Positions 44,024 to 52,116 of a DNA stretch of 64,000 bases are shown piece after piece; the stretch's first letter is position 1; each line of letters starts with the position of its first letter. The DNA comes from Parasutterella secunda (lineage in GTDB: Bacteria; Pseudomonadota; Gammaproteobacteria; Burkholderiales; Burkholderiaceae_F): NCBI RefSeq assembly GCF_016901835.1, contig NZ_JACJKX010000008.1:1-64000 (forward strand). Direction: 5' to 3'. Under the pieces are notes generated by a model. The model did not search any database, was not told where the DNA came from, and was given only the letters and a program-made list of their open reading frames with translations. Made by a program: the position numbers and the translations under genes.

Positions 44024-45052
44024 ATGATTGAACTTGAACATATTTCAAAAACCTTTGAACTCAACGGCAAGACCGTAGAAGCAGTCAAAGATGTTTCTCT
44101 GCAAATTCGCGAAGGTGAGATTTTCGGCATCATCGGCTTTTCCGGCGCCGGCAAATCCACTCTTGTTCGCTGCATTAACTTATTGGAAAAACCCGAAAAA
44201 GGTCGCGTTGTTATTGAAGGCGAAGACATCACACACTTTGAGGGTCGCCGATTGCGCGAAATGCGCCAAAAGATCGGCATGATTTTTCAACACTTCAATC
44301 TCATGCCTTCGCGAACGGTCTTTGAAAATATTGAATTGCCGCTCAAACTTACTCGACTCACCGAGAAAGAACGGAGAGCCAAAATCAATTCCCTGCTTGA
44401 CCTGGTGGGCCTTACCGATAAAGCGCAAAGCTATCCCTCACAATTGTCCGGCGGACAAAAGCAACGCGTAGCTATCGCCCGAGCGTTGGCCAACGACCCT
44501 AAAGTCCTGCTCTGCGACGAAGCCACAAGCGCTCTTGATCCTCAAACCACACATTCCATTTTGCAATTACTCAAAGAAGTCAATGCCAGATTGAAGCTCA
44601 CTATCGTTGTCATCACGCATCAAATGGAAGTCATCAAAGAAATTTGCGATCGGGTCGCGGTGATGCAAAAGGGTAGCGTGGTTGAAGAAGGCGATATTGT
44701 CGATGTGTTCAGCTCTCCTCAAGCGCCCATTACGAAAAGTTTCATTCAAGCTGCCGATAAGTTTGAAGCCTTCAGTGATCTTGTCAAACTCAACAGCGCC
44801 ATCACCGGCATTAAGCCCACTCAACCGGTTTGGTTTCTGACTTACCGCGGAGCCGTTGCGGGCGAACCGCTAATGAGTGAGCTCTATCGGCGCTTTGAAG
44901 TTAAAGCCAACATCATCTACGGCAATATCGACTACTTCAAAGATTGCATCGTAGGAAAGCTCGGCGTAGCGATCGACGGCGAAAGTGAACGCATTGAGGA
45001 TGCCAAGCAATTTTTAATTGAGCAAAAAGTCATTGTGGAGGTTTTAAGATGA
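44024..45052 (+). CDS. metN: Methionine ABC transporter ATP-binding protein
   Basis: The protein of about 342 residues starts MIELEHISKTFELNGK from ATG 44024 (GAAGGA upstream); a TTG at 43964 is in frame but lacks a site. Walker A is GFSGAGKSTLVR, the signature LSGGQKQRVAIARALA, Walker B VLLCDEATSALD. The last 80 residues are the NIL regulatory domain that binds methionine and inhibits transport (VWFLTYRGAVAGEPLMSELYR...NIDYFKDCIVGKL). It overlaps metI by 4 bp. Confidence 0.95.
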   Translation: MIELEHISKTFELNGKTVEAVKDVSLQIREGEIFGIIGFSGAGKSTLVRCINLLEKPEKGRVVIEGEDITHFEGRRLREMRQKIGMIFQHFNLMPSRTVFENIELPLKLTRLTEKERRAKINSLLDLVGLTDKAQSYPSQLSGGQKQRVAIARALANDPKVLLCDEATSALDPQTTHSILQLLKEVNARLKLTIVVITHQMEVIKEICDRVAVMQKGSVVEEGDIVDVFSSPQAPITKSFIQAADKFEAFSDLVKLNSAITGIKPTQPVWFLTYRGAVAGEPLMSELYRRFEVKANIIYGNIDYFKDCIVGKLGVAIDGESERIEDAKQFLIEQKVIVEVLR

Positions 45053-45729
45053 ACGATTGGATCCACTATTTTCTGCCTCATCTTGATCGACTCGGGCCGG
45101 AGTTACTTGAGTGCTTCTGGCAAACCGCCACGATGGTCGCCGTTTCAGGCACCATTGCCTGGGTGCTGGGCGTAGCCATCGGTGTTTTATTAGTCATTAC
45201 CCGCCGAGGCGGCCTTTGGGAAAAACCATGGATCTTTTACTTGCTTGATAAAAGTATCGACATTATCCGCTCCATTCCCTTCATTATTCTGATCGTATTA
45301 CTGATCCCATTGAGCCGCTTTTTAGTCGGTACGGGTTCCGGTGTCACGGGTTCCTTTGTGGCGTTGGTTTTCGGCACCGTCCCCTTTTTCGCCCGCCAGA
45401 TCGAACAGGTTTTAAGTGATTTGGATGAAGGACTGATTGAAGCGAGTCTTGCCATGGGCTTTTCCGTTCCCCAAATCGTATTCGGTGTCTACTTGCGTGA
45501 GTCCATTCCCGGCATCACACGCGTCACCCTCATCACGTTTGTGAGCTTTATCGGCATCACGGCAATTGCGGGCGCCATCGGCGCAGGCGGCCTGGGCGAT
45601 TTTGCCATCCGTTACGGCTACCAAATGGGCTACCGAGACATGATTTGGCTCACCGTCATCATTATTTTGGCTGTTATCACTGTCGTTCAATGTTTCGGCC
45701 AATGGATTATTCGAAAAACTTCTCACTAA
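45049..45729 (+). CDS. metI: Methionine ABC transporter permease
   Basis: The 226-residue permease has five or six hydrophobic helices, an RSIPFIILIVLLIPLSRFLVG segment and the coupling loop EASLAMGFSVPQIVFGVYLRESIPGI. GAIGAGGLGDFAIRYGYQ near the end is characteristic of MetI. It overlaps metN (ATGA) and precedes metQ by 19 bp. Confidence 0.94.
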   Translation: MNDWIHYFLPHLDRLGPELLECFWQTATMVAVSGTIAWVLGVAIGVLLVITRRGGLWEKPWIFYLLDKSIDIIRSIPFIILIVLLIPLSRFLVGTGSGVTGSFVALVFGTVPFFARQIEQVLSDLDEGLIEASLAMGFSVPQIVFGVYLRESIPGITRVTLITFVSFIGITAIAGAIGAGGLGDFAIRYGYQMGYRDMIWLTVIIILAVITVVQCFGQWIIRKTSH

Positions 45730-45748
45730 CTGTCAGGAGACACTCATC

Positions 45749-46609
45749 ATGAATAAACGTACCTTTTTGAAGTCTTTAACAGCCCTCGGCTGCACGGCTG
45801 CGTTCTCTTTAGGTCTGGTATCCAATACCAGCGCCCAGGAGATTCGCGAAGTTAAGGTCGGCGTCGTGGGAGACTATGTAGCGCATTGGGAAACGGTCAA
45901 CGAACTTCTTGCGCCCGAAAACATTCACGTCAAGCTCATTAAGTACAGCGACTACGCTACGCCTAACCGTGCCTTGGCTGACGGCGAAATTGATCTCAAT
46001 GCCTTTCAGCACAAAGCGTTTTTAGCCAACGATATTGAACGAAACGGCTACAAAATTACCGCGATCGGCGACACTATCGTTACGCCGCTCAGAATCTACA
46101 ACAACAAAGAAAAAATTCAATCGCTAAAAGACATTAAAGACGGGGACATTATTGCTATTCCCTCCGATCTGACTAATGGCGGTCGTGCACTGAAACTTTT
46201 AGAGGCGGCGGGCTTAATTAAAGTGGATCCTGCCAAAGGCTATGTGCCCACCAAACTCGATATCACCGAATACAAAGTCAAAATTAAAATCCGAGAAGCA
46301 GAATCGGGTATCCTCGCAAGACTCCTACCCGATGTCGCAGCAGCGGTTATTAACGGCGGCAATGCTTTCATAGCCGGGCTTGATGCAACGACTGATGCCA
46401 TCTTTTCCGAAGATTTAAACCCGCAAACCAACCCTCAGGTTGCTCAGCTTGTCAATGTGATCGTGGCTCGGGAAGCCGACAAAGATGACCCCGTCTATCA
46501 GAAGGTGGTCAAGGCTCACCAAACGCAAGAGACGGCCGCAACACTAATGAAGGCTTATAAAGGTGCCTATACACCGGCTTGGGAAGGCGCTGAAAAATAT
46601 ACGTATTAA
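45749..46609 (+). CDS. metQ: Methionine-binding protein of the ABC transporter (NlpA/MetQ family)
   Basis: The 286-residue binding protein has a signal peptide (MNKRTFLKSLTALGCTAAFS..., with TSAQE as a possible cleavage site or ALGC as a weak lipobox). The mature protein begins VKVGVVGDYVAHWETVNELL and has IKYSDYATPNRALADGEIDLNAFQH, the NlpA hallmark. IPSDLTNGGRALKLLEAAGL and VINGGNAFIAGL form the ligand site. With metN and metI it makes a complete importer. Confidence 0.94.
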   Translation: MNKRTFLKSLTALGCTAAFSLGLVSNTSAQEIREVKVGVVGDYVAHWETVNELLAPENIHVKLIKYSDYATPNRALADGEIDLNAFQHKAFLANDIERNGYKITAIGDTIVTPLRIYNNKEKIQSLKDIKDGDIIAIPSDLTNGGRALKLLEAAGLIKVDPAKGYVPTKLDITEYKVKIKIREAESGILARLLPDVAAAVINGGNAFIAGLDATTDAIFSEDLNPQTNPQVAQLVNVIVAREADKDDPVYQKVVKAHQTQETAATLMKAYKGAYTPAWEGAEKYTY

Positions 46610-46618
46610 TTGAGTGGC

Positions 46619-46650
46619 AGCGAAGTGCTAAAACTTAAAGCACTTCGCTT
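46619..46650 (+). terminator. Stem-loop after metQ
   Basis: AGCGAAGTGCT and AGCACTTCGCT form an 11-pair stem around a 9-base loop, 10 bases past the metQ stop and just before the convergent ATPase gene ends. TTCTCT follows rather than a clean T-run, so termination may be partial. Confidence 0.65.
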
Positions 46651-46652
46651 CT

Positions 46653-47996
46653 CTAAAGGATGTCATCCGGAAAAAGGCCCTTCATCGAAATCGTCCAATC
46701 GCTGTATTGTGGATGTGCTTCAAGGAAACTACTGACTTTACCGCTTAATTTAATTGAATTAAATTTTTCAGAATTAAGTTTCGCCTCTCCGAATTCAATC
46801 CTTTTTTCTGAAGGATCCACTGCAACTAAATCAATTTCATATTCGCCTGTTCGATCCCACCAACTGCCGACTTCAAACCAAGGACCTTTTTCCAAATAGC
46901 TGGATCTGAACCAACTCTCCAGAGAAAGTCCTAAGAAATCCGAAAACTTGCTTTGGCAGTAATTAATTAACATCGACCAGCGGGAGGCTTCAGCCAAAGC
47001 ACGAAGAGGCACCGGATCAACAAATTCCAACCAAAACCGCATGTACGAATCGGCGATGCTATAGCGCGCTTTTCGAGATGTCGGTTTTTCAAAAATCGGA
47101 TATCGCTTTGAAATGAGTCGAAAATTCTCTAATCGCCTCATATAGGCCGATATTTGAAGCTCAGATAGACTTTGAATTTCGTTCCACTTTGTAGCACCGT
47201 TAGCAATAGCTCTCAGAATCTGAGAGTAAGTTAAAGCATCCGCTCGGTACTCATTGGCCAGAAAAATCGTTCCTTCCGATCTTAACCAACCACCTTGAGG
47301 CGAGAAAATAAATTGAATGGCTTTATCTAAAGTCAGGCACTGCTCATCAGCGAGAATTTCCAGATATCTCGCCACACCTCCCGTCATTGCATACACTGCC
47401 AACAAATCCATCGGCTTGGCTTTAGGGTTTTCGGTGAGAACAATTTCTTTGATCACTGAAGGTAAAAAAGGCTGAACCAAAAGCTGACCGCTGGAGCGTC
47501 CGTACAACGGCTGGCTTGAAGCGTTAAAAAGCTCCTCCATAGCCGAAATGATCGAGCCGCTCATAATCAGCAACAGCTTCGATTTGTCTTTATTCAGATC
47601 CCAAACGTGCTGCAATTGCGAGAAAAAGGAAGGCTGAACTGTCTTTAGTTCCTGGCACTCATCTATGACGCAAACACACGGTGTATCTTTTGCCAATGAC
47701 ATGACAAAACGTATAACCTCTGAGGCAGAGCTTAAATTCGGAGCAAATTCAAGCTTAAAGACTCGACAGATTTCAGTGAGCCATGCCTGAACCAAATCAG
47801 CCTCAGATACTCGTCGGGAAACAAATAAGTACAAAAATGGAACGGCCTCATTCTCAAAAGCTTTCAGAATCAGTGTGGTCTTTCCGACACGACGCCTGCC
47901 AATGACACTCACCATCTGCGAAACGTTTTGTCTTCTCACGGTTTCCAAAAATGATTGAAGTGCCAAAATTTCTTCATTTCTTCCATAAAAACGCAT
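46653..47996 (-). CDS. AAA ATPase with winged helix and PD-(D/E)XK-like domain (copy 3)
   Basis: From ATG 47996 (AGGAG seven bases before) the protein is about 447 residues. Walker A is GRRRVGKT (33-40), Walker B CVCVIDECQELKT, then LLLIMSGSIISAMEE. A winged helix follows (GATKWNEIQSLSELQI, then AYMRRLENFRLISKRY). The C-terminus has WWDRTGEYEIDLVAVD and RIEFGEAKL, the D...ExK pattern. It is more diverged than copies 1 and 2. An upstream ATG at 48029 is in frame, but it falls within the palindromic DNA. Role unknown. Confidence 0.78.
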   Translation of the reverse strand: MRFYGRNEEILALQSFLETVRRQNVSQMVSVIGRRRVGKTTLILKAFENEAVPFLYLFVSRRVSEADLVQAWLTEICRVFKLEFAPNLSSASEVIRFVMSLAKDTPCVCVIDECQELKTVQPSFFSQLQHVWDLNKDKSKLLLIMSGSIISAMEELFNASSQPLYGRSSGQLLVQPFLPSVIKEIVLTENPKAKPMDLLAVYAMTGGVARYLEILADEQCLTLDKAIQFIFSPQGGWLRSEGTIFLANEYRADALTYSQILRAIANGATKWNEIQSLSELQISAYMRRLENFRLISKRYPIFEKPTSRKARYSIADSYMRFWLEFVDPVPLRALAEASRWSMLINYCQSKFSDFLGLSLESWFRSSYLEKGPWFEVGSWWDRTGEYEIDLVAVDPSEKRIEFGEAKLNSEKFNSIKLSGKVSSFLEAHPQYSDWTISMKGLFPDDIL

Positions 47997-48022
47997 AGAT
48001 AACTCCTGCTTTTTGTGGGATT

Positions 48023-48077
48023 TTAACATAAATCTGATTTACGTTAACACGTTTAACGTTAATAAAATTTACCTTAA
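48023..48077 (-). promoter_or_regulatory. Palindrome array, 15-bp period, upstream of ATPase copy 3
   Basis: Four 10-mers centred at 48027.5, 48042.5, 48057.5 and 48072.5, exactly 15 bp apart (plus strand): TTAACATAAA, TTTACGTTAA, TTAACGTTAA (perfect palindrome) and TTTACCTTAA. The array starts about 26 bp from ATG 47996. It has the same geometry as the array at 16894-16937 but an unrelated sequence. Confidence 0.68.
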
Positions 48078-48263
48078 ATGATTATATGTCTAAAGAATTG
48101 CCCATCTGACCTGTCTGAAATTGGTTGACAGGTTTTACCCGTAGCCCTAGGTATCAACTTTTTTCAGGAAAAGACAAAACTTCTCAATAATTCTAAGAAT
48201 CAAAATATTCAATAAAATCTACCATGCATAGCAAATATTATTATCCATACATAGTTAATTTTA

Positions 48264-48292
48264 TTGACACAAAAAATAAAATACTCTATAAA
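48264..48292 (+). promoter_or_regulatory. Sigma-70 promoter of the DUF4143 ATPase gene
   Basis: TTGACA (48264-48269) and TATAAA (48287-48292) with 17-bp spacing is an almost perfect consensus promoter. Transcription would start near 48299, about 24 bases before ATG 48323, which excludes the longer ORF start at 48224. CCATGCATAG (48222) and CCATACATAG (48245) lie just upstream as a 23-bp-spaced direct repeat. Confidence 0.8.
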
Positions 48293-48322
48293 AATAGTAG
48301 TTCTTCTTTATTGTGTTTAAAC

Positions 48323-49531
48323 ATGACTTATCTTCGCCGTACTCTTGAACCGATTATTGAAAAAGCATCCGAACACTTCAAAGTCGTGATGCTATCCGGG
48401 CTTCGCCAAGTTGGGAAAAGCACTCTCCTCAAAATGATTGCCGGTGAGAATCGCCGCTATATAACGCTCGATAATACCGCTCAACGTTTAATGGCTAACG
48501 AAGATCCTTCCTCATTTTTCGAGCGCAATCAAGCCCCGGCCATTGTCGACGAAATTCAACTGGCTCCCTCACTTTTTCGTCCTCTTAAAGAAAAAGTGGA
48601 TGCCCAAAACGATAAAGGACAATATTGGTTAAGTGGCTCTCAGCGCCTGCATTTGATGCACCAAGTCTCCGATGCCCTTCCCGGTCGGTTGATTGCGTTT
48701 GATCTGTATCCGTTGTCAGTGTACGAGCGTTTAGGTCTGGGACTTGAGCAAAAGCCTTTTGTCCCGGGACACGTGGGGACACTTCCCAAATTTGACACTT
48801 CAGAAACCTGGGAAATGATTTTTCAGGGAGCCTGGCCTGAAGTACTTAACCTGGATCACACGGAAAGACAATGGTTTTTCGATTCTTTAATTGACTTATA
48901 TCTCTCAAGGGATGTTGCGGCACTTACAGGCGTTGAAAAAACTCTCGAATTCCGAAAGTTTTTAAAGGCATTGGCCGCTCGAACGGGCCAAGAATTACGC
49001 ATTCAAATACTCGCTCAAATGTGCGATGTCGGGATGCCCACCATTAAACGTTGGCTCTCGATTGCTGAAGCTTCGGGACTCATTTACCTGCTTCCGGCGT
49101 TCAGCGGCAATATCAACAAGCAAATTGTCAAAAGTCCTAAAGTGTACTTAGCCGATACCGGATTAGCGGCCGCACTTCTGGGCATTTCTTCTCCTCAGGA
49201 AATGCAAAACCATATCTACAACGGTGCACTTTTCGAAACCTTTGTCATCACGGAAATTTTAAAAAGTTATTGCCACAACGGGAAAAAACCAGACTTCTAC
49301 TTTTATCGGGACAGCTCCGGTATGGAAATTGATCTGCTGATTCATTCCGATGGTCTTTATTATCCGGTGGAAATTAAAATGAAGAAAACGCCCGACACCC
49401 ACGATACCAAGTGGATTCGGGCGTTGGAAAAATTCAATATCTCTCTCGGGCCAGCTGCAATCATTGCCTTACCCGAAGCTGCATACAACATTGCTCCGAG
49501 AATCACCGTTCAGAGCATTTGGGACATTTGA
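48323..49531 (+). CDS. AAA_14/DUF4143 ATPase with PD-(D/E)XK-like C-terminus
   Basis: The protein of about 402 residues has Walker A GLRQVGKS (26-33), the Walker B-like PAIVDEIQLAPSLF, LSGSQRLHLMH, and SLIDLYLSRDVAALTGVEK, typical of AAA_14/DUF4143 proteins. A winged-helix part follows (TRTGQELRIQILAQMCDV resembles the family's 'ARTGQ...' block). The C-terminal FYFYRDSSGMEIDLLI with YYPVEIKMKK gives the D...ExK nuclease pattern. It is related in plan but not closely in sequence to the three DUF234-type genes in the window. Function unestablished. Confidence 0.8.
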   Translation: MTYLRRTLEPIIEKASEHFKVVMLSGLRQVGKSTLLKMIAGENRRYITLDNTAQRLMANEDPSSFFERNQAPAIVDEIQLAPSLFRPLKEKVDAQNDKGQYWLSGSQRLHLMHQVSDALPGRLIAFDLYPLSVYERLGLGLEQKPFVPGHVGTLPKFDTSETWEMIFQGAWPEVLNLDHTERQWFFDSLIDLYLSRDVAALTGVEKTLEFRKFLKALAARTGQELRIQILAQMCDVGMPTIKRWLSIAEASGLIYLLPAFSGNINKQIVKSPKVYLADTGLAAALLGISSPQEMQNHIYNGALFETFVITEILKSYCHNGKKPDFYFYRDSSGMEIDLLIHSDGLYYPVEIKMKKTPDTHDTKWIRALEKFNISLGPAAIIALPEAAYNIAPRITVQSIWDI

Positions 49532-49535
49532 AAAC

Positions 49536-49577
49536 AGGCGCCGCTTAACATTTTTCTAAATACAATATGCGGCGCCT
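49536..49577. terminator. Inverted repeat between convergent genes
   Basis: AGGCGCCGC and GCGGCGCCT (9 perfect GC-rich pairs) around a 24-base AT-rich loop, between the convergent stops of the DUF4143 gene and sbcB. T-runs flank it on the minus strand, so it probably terminates sbcB best. Confidence 0.68.
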
Positions 49578-49583
49578 AAAAAT

Positions 49584-51053
49584 CTAATCTGAATCAAGAG
49601 AGTTGCTCACCACTTCCATCCAATCGTAGAGCGCTCCGCAAATCTCTTCGGTTCGTTCATCGATTTCCTCTCCGAAGCTGTCGGCATAGGCTTCAAGCTC
49701 TTCGGCAAAAACTTCAAGCGTTCGCGCTCCGCCCGCTCCGTTCATCAAACGGTCTTCACGCAAGTGTTTCCACTTCCGAGCCTCTTCATCACTTAAAGTC
49801 TGCGGCCAGTTTCTTGCCCGAAACCGCAAAAGCATCTCATCATAGCGATGATCTTCAAATGCTAAACGTCCGTCATGCACCCATTGAGCAAGCGCATCAG
49901 GTTCGAGACGATTAACCATTGAGATGAGTTTTTTATCGTTAAAGGATGCAAAGCCTCCGCTATAAAGACCGGCATCGACATCAACGGGCTCAACCGACTC
50001 TGACTGTTCTTCTTCAAAAGCCTCTGCCCACAACCCTTGCAATTGATCGATGTGGGGTACGAGACGTTCATCATTTTGAAGGGCAGCGAGCTTATCAATG
50101 CCAAATTCTTTTGCCCGCTCATCACTCAATACGCCCCAATGATTGACAATGAAGGGAGCCTGATTGATTTTGCAGATGAAAATGGGCAGTCGGCTTTTAC
50201 CCGCAGGAAGATCCTCTTCTTTAACAAATACCCGTTCCCGAATATCCTCGGCACTCAATATCAGAAGTTCTGACGGATCCACGGACAAGTCCCACATCAG
50301 CACATGGTTGGCTCGACCGGGCAGTGCCCCGAGCACACGCACCAGGCGAATATAACCGCGCTCAGCACCATGAATAGGACTGACCCAAAGTAACGGCTTT
50401 CCGCTTCGAATCATCTGAAGGATTGAATTTTTAAATCGATTGCGAAGAGCAAAATCCCAAAGCTTCGGCTGTTTTGCACGAATAAGCTTTGCCATCTCGA
50501 TGGTGGCCTCAACGTCACTTAATGCATCGTGAGCGTGTTCATGAGTGAGACCGTTGGCTTGAGAGAGTTTTTCCAGTCTGAAAGAAGGACGAGTCCCGTC
50601 ATCAGTCATCGGCCAATTGATTCCTTGGGGTCTTAGGGCCCACGTGGCCACCACCAACGGGAAAAGGTCAAATCGGGAGCAACCGTGATCAAACTCACGA
50701 TCATAGGGACTGATGAAATTGCGCCAGAAGGTAAAACGCGTCACCTCATCGTCAAAACGCATGGAGTTGTAGCCCACACTGATCGTGTTCTCACGAATCA
50801 TGGCATGATGGATCTCACGGGCAAATTCAGCCTCGGGGAGTCCGTGCTCGGCACAATACTGAGGGAGGATACCGGTAATGGCAATGCTTTGCGGACTGGG
50901 CATCGTGTCCATCGGCGGTTTGCAGTAAAGACAAATCGGCTCTTCTAGCCTATTGAGGTTGTCATCCGTGCGAATAGCGGCAAACTGCGCCGGGCGATCC
51001 AAACTCGGACTTAAACCGAATGTTTCGTAGTCATGCCAAAGAAAAGTCGTCAT
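49584..51053 (-). CDS. sbcB: Exodeoxyribonuclease I
   Basis: The 489-residue 3'-5' single-strand DNA exonuclease begins with WHDYETFGLSPSLDRPAQFA (first DEDD acidic pair). GYNSMRFDDEVTRFTFWRNF and HDALSDVEATIEMAKLI provide the remaining Asp and His residues. The later SH3-like and helical extension is present. Length is like E. coli ExoI (475). Confidence 0.93.
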   Translation of the reverse strand: MTTFLWHDYETFGLSPSLDRPAQFAAIRTDDNLNRLEEPICLYCKPPMDTMPSPQSIAITGILPQYCAEHGLPEAEFAREIHHAMIRENTISVGYNSMRFDDEVTRFTFWRNFISPYDREFDHGCSRFDLFPLVVATWALRPQGINWPMTDDGTRPSFRLEKLSQANGLTHEHAHDALSDVEATIEMAKLIRAKQPKLWDFALRNRFKNSILQMIRSGKPLLWVSPIHGAERGYIRLVRVLGALPGRANHVLMWDLSVDPSELLILSAEDIRERVFVKEEDLPAGKSRLPIFICKINQAPFIVNHWGVLSDERAKEFGIDKLAALQNDERLVPHIDQLQGLWAEAFEEEQSESVEPVDVDAGLYSGGFASFNDKKLISMVNRLEPDALAQWVHDGRLAFEDHRYDEMLLRFRARNWPQTLSDEEARKWKHLREDRLMNGAGGARTLEVFAEELEAYADSFGEEIDERTEEICGALYDWMEVVSNSLDSD

Positions 51054-51102
51054 TACGAAATCCCCAAATCTTCAAATGAGCTGAAATTATGTCAAAAGCA
51101 CG

Positions 51103-52044
51103 TCAGGCTCGCACGTTTCTGAATACGCGCAATGCAGCCAGCACCCCTAAAAGCATAATCACCATACCGATGACCATAGAAAGCGTGGGCCAAGTCCCTC
51201 GCCACATCAGGGCGTAAATCACTGAAAAAATCGTCTCAAAGACAATGAGTTGCCCGCCCAATGCAGTGGGTAAACGCTCACTCATTGCATTCCAACAAGC
51301 TGCGCCTACCCAGGAGCAAACCACACCGGCTACCAGCATGACAAGTGCAAACTTCAAAGGTTCAGGCCCCAAAAGGCCGACCTCAGCCGGCTGAAGACAA
51401 TAACTCACCACTAAAAAACCGATCAGTGTAAAAGGCAAAATCGCCAGCCCTTGAGCTGTAGCCCATACTTTCGGCCCCTTGGAGTGATTGGCAAGCAACC
51501 ATTCGGCATTGCGAATCGGGTACCAGGTCCACAATAAAAGGGAAAGAACCCCGAAGCCCACACCCGTCCAAAATTGCAGAGGTGAGGCAGACTGTTCATG
51601 AACGGCGTAGTAAAACTCTGTCCAATTGGCCACGACCATACCGACGAGAATCAACGCCAAAGGTATGCTCAGGCGTGACCAGGCGACACTTGCTGCTTTT
51701 TTCTTATTTCTCAGGTTGGAAACAAGTGCAACAAAGACCGGAATCAAACACATGAGCATGCCGGTCACAGGAGCGCCTGCGAGCGTCACTCCCATCACGA
51801 GCGACCAGTAATAAACGAAACTCCCGAAAAAGGCGAGCCTCATGGCTAAAAACCAATCGCCCGGGGTGAGTTTTTTAAGTTGCTGCCATTGGATAGGGAC
51901 AAAAACCAAGCAAGCCAAACCGTATACGGCAAAACGCGCCGAGGCAATGAGTACCGGATTGTAGTCGGGCAAAATAAGCGGAAAAATGTAAATGAGGCCC
52001 CAAATGGCACAAGCCAAAACAGCAAAAAATAACCCCAATAACAT
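51103..52044 (-). CDS. EamA/DMT-superfamily transporter
   Basis: The 313-residue protein has ten hydrophobic segments in two EamA repeats (opening LLGLFFAVLACAIWGLIYIFPLIL, second repeat from GVGFGVLSLLLWTWYPIRN). DMT transporters usually export metabolites or amino acids; the substrate is unknown. It occupies the place where folP and glmM often follow ftsH in Betaproteobacteria. Confidence 0.85.
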   Translation of the reverse strand: MLLGLFFAVLACAIWGLIYIFPLILPDYNPVLIASARFAVYGLACLVFVPIQWQQLKKLTPGDWFLAMRLAFFGSFVYYWSLVMGVTLAGAPVTGMLMCLIPVFVALVSNLRNKKKAASVAWSRLSIPLALILVGMVVANWTEFYYAVHEQSASPLQFWTGVGFGVLSLLLWTWYPIRNAEWLLANHSKGPKVWATAQGLAILPFTLIGFLVVSYCLQPAEVGLLGPEPLKFALVMLVAGVVCSWVGAACWNAMSERLPTALGGQLIVFETIFSVIYALMWRGTWPTLSMVIGMVIMLLGVLAALRVFRNVRA

Positions 52045-52073
52045 CGTTTTGAACCTTTCCGCGCCTTCAATAA

Positions 52074-52102
52074 CAAAGCCGAGAAAAATTTTCCCGGCTT
52101 TG
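52074..52102 (-). terminator. Terminator of ftsH
   Basis: CAAAGCCG and CGGCTTTG (8 perfect pairs) around a 13-base AT-rich loop, 15 bases past the ftsH stop. Confidence 0.7.
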
Positions 52103-52116
52103 CAATACTTTTTTAA

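Noticed and set aside
48109-48133. ACCTGTC/GACAGGT hairpin upstream of the DUF4143 gene as a terminator
   Set aside because: Only seven pairs and four T residues, and no gene ends into it on that strand.
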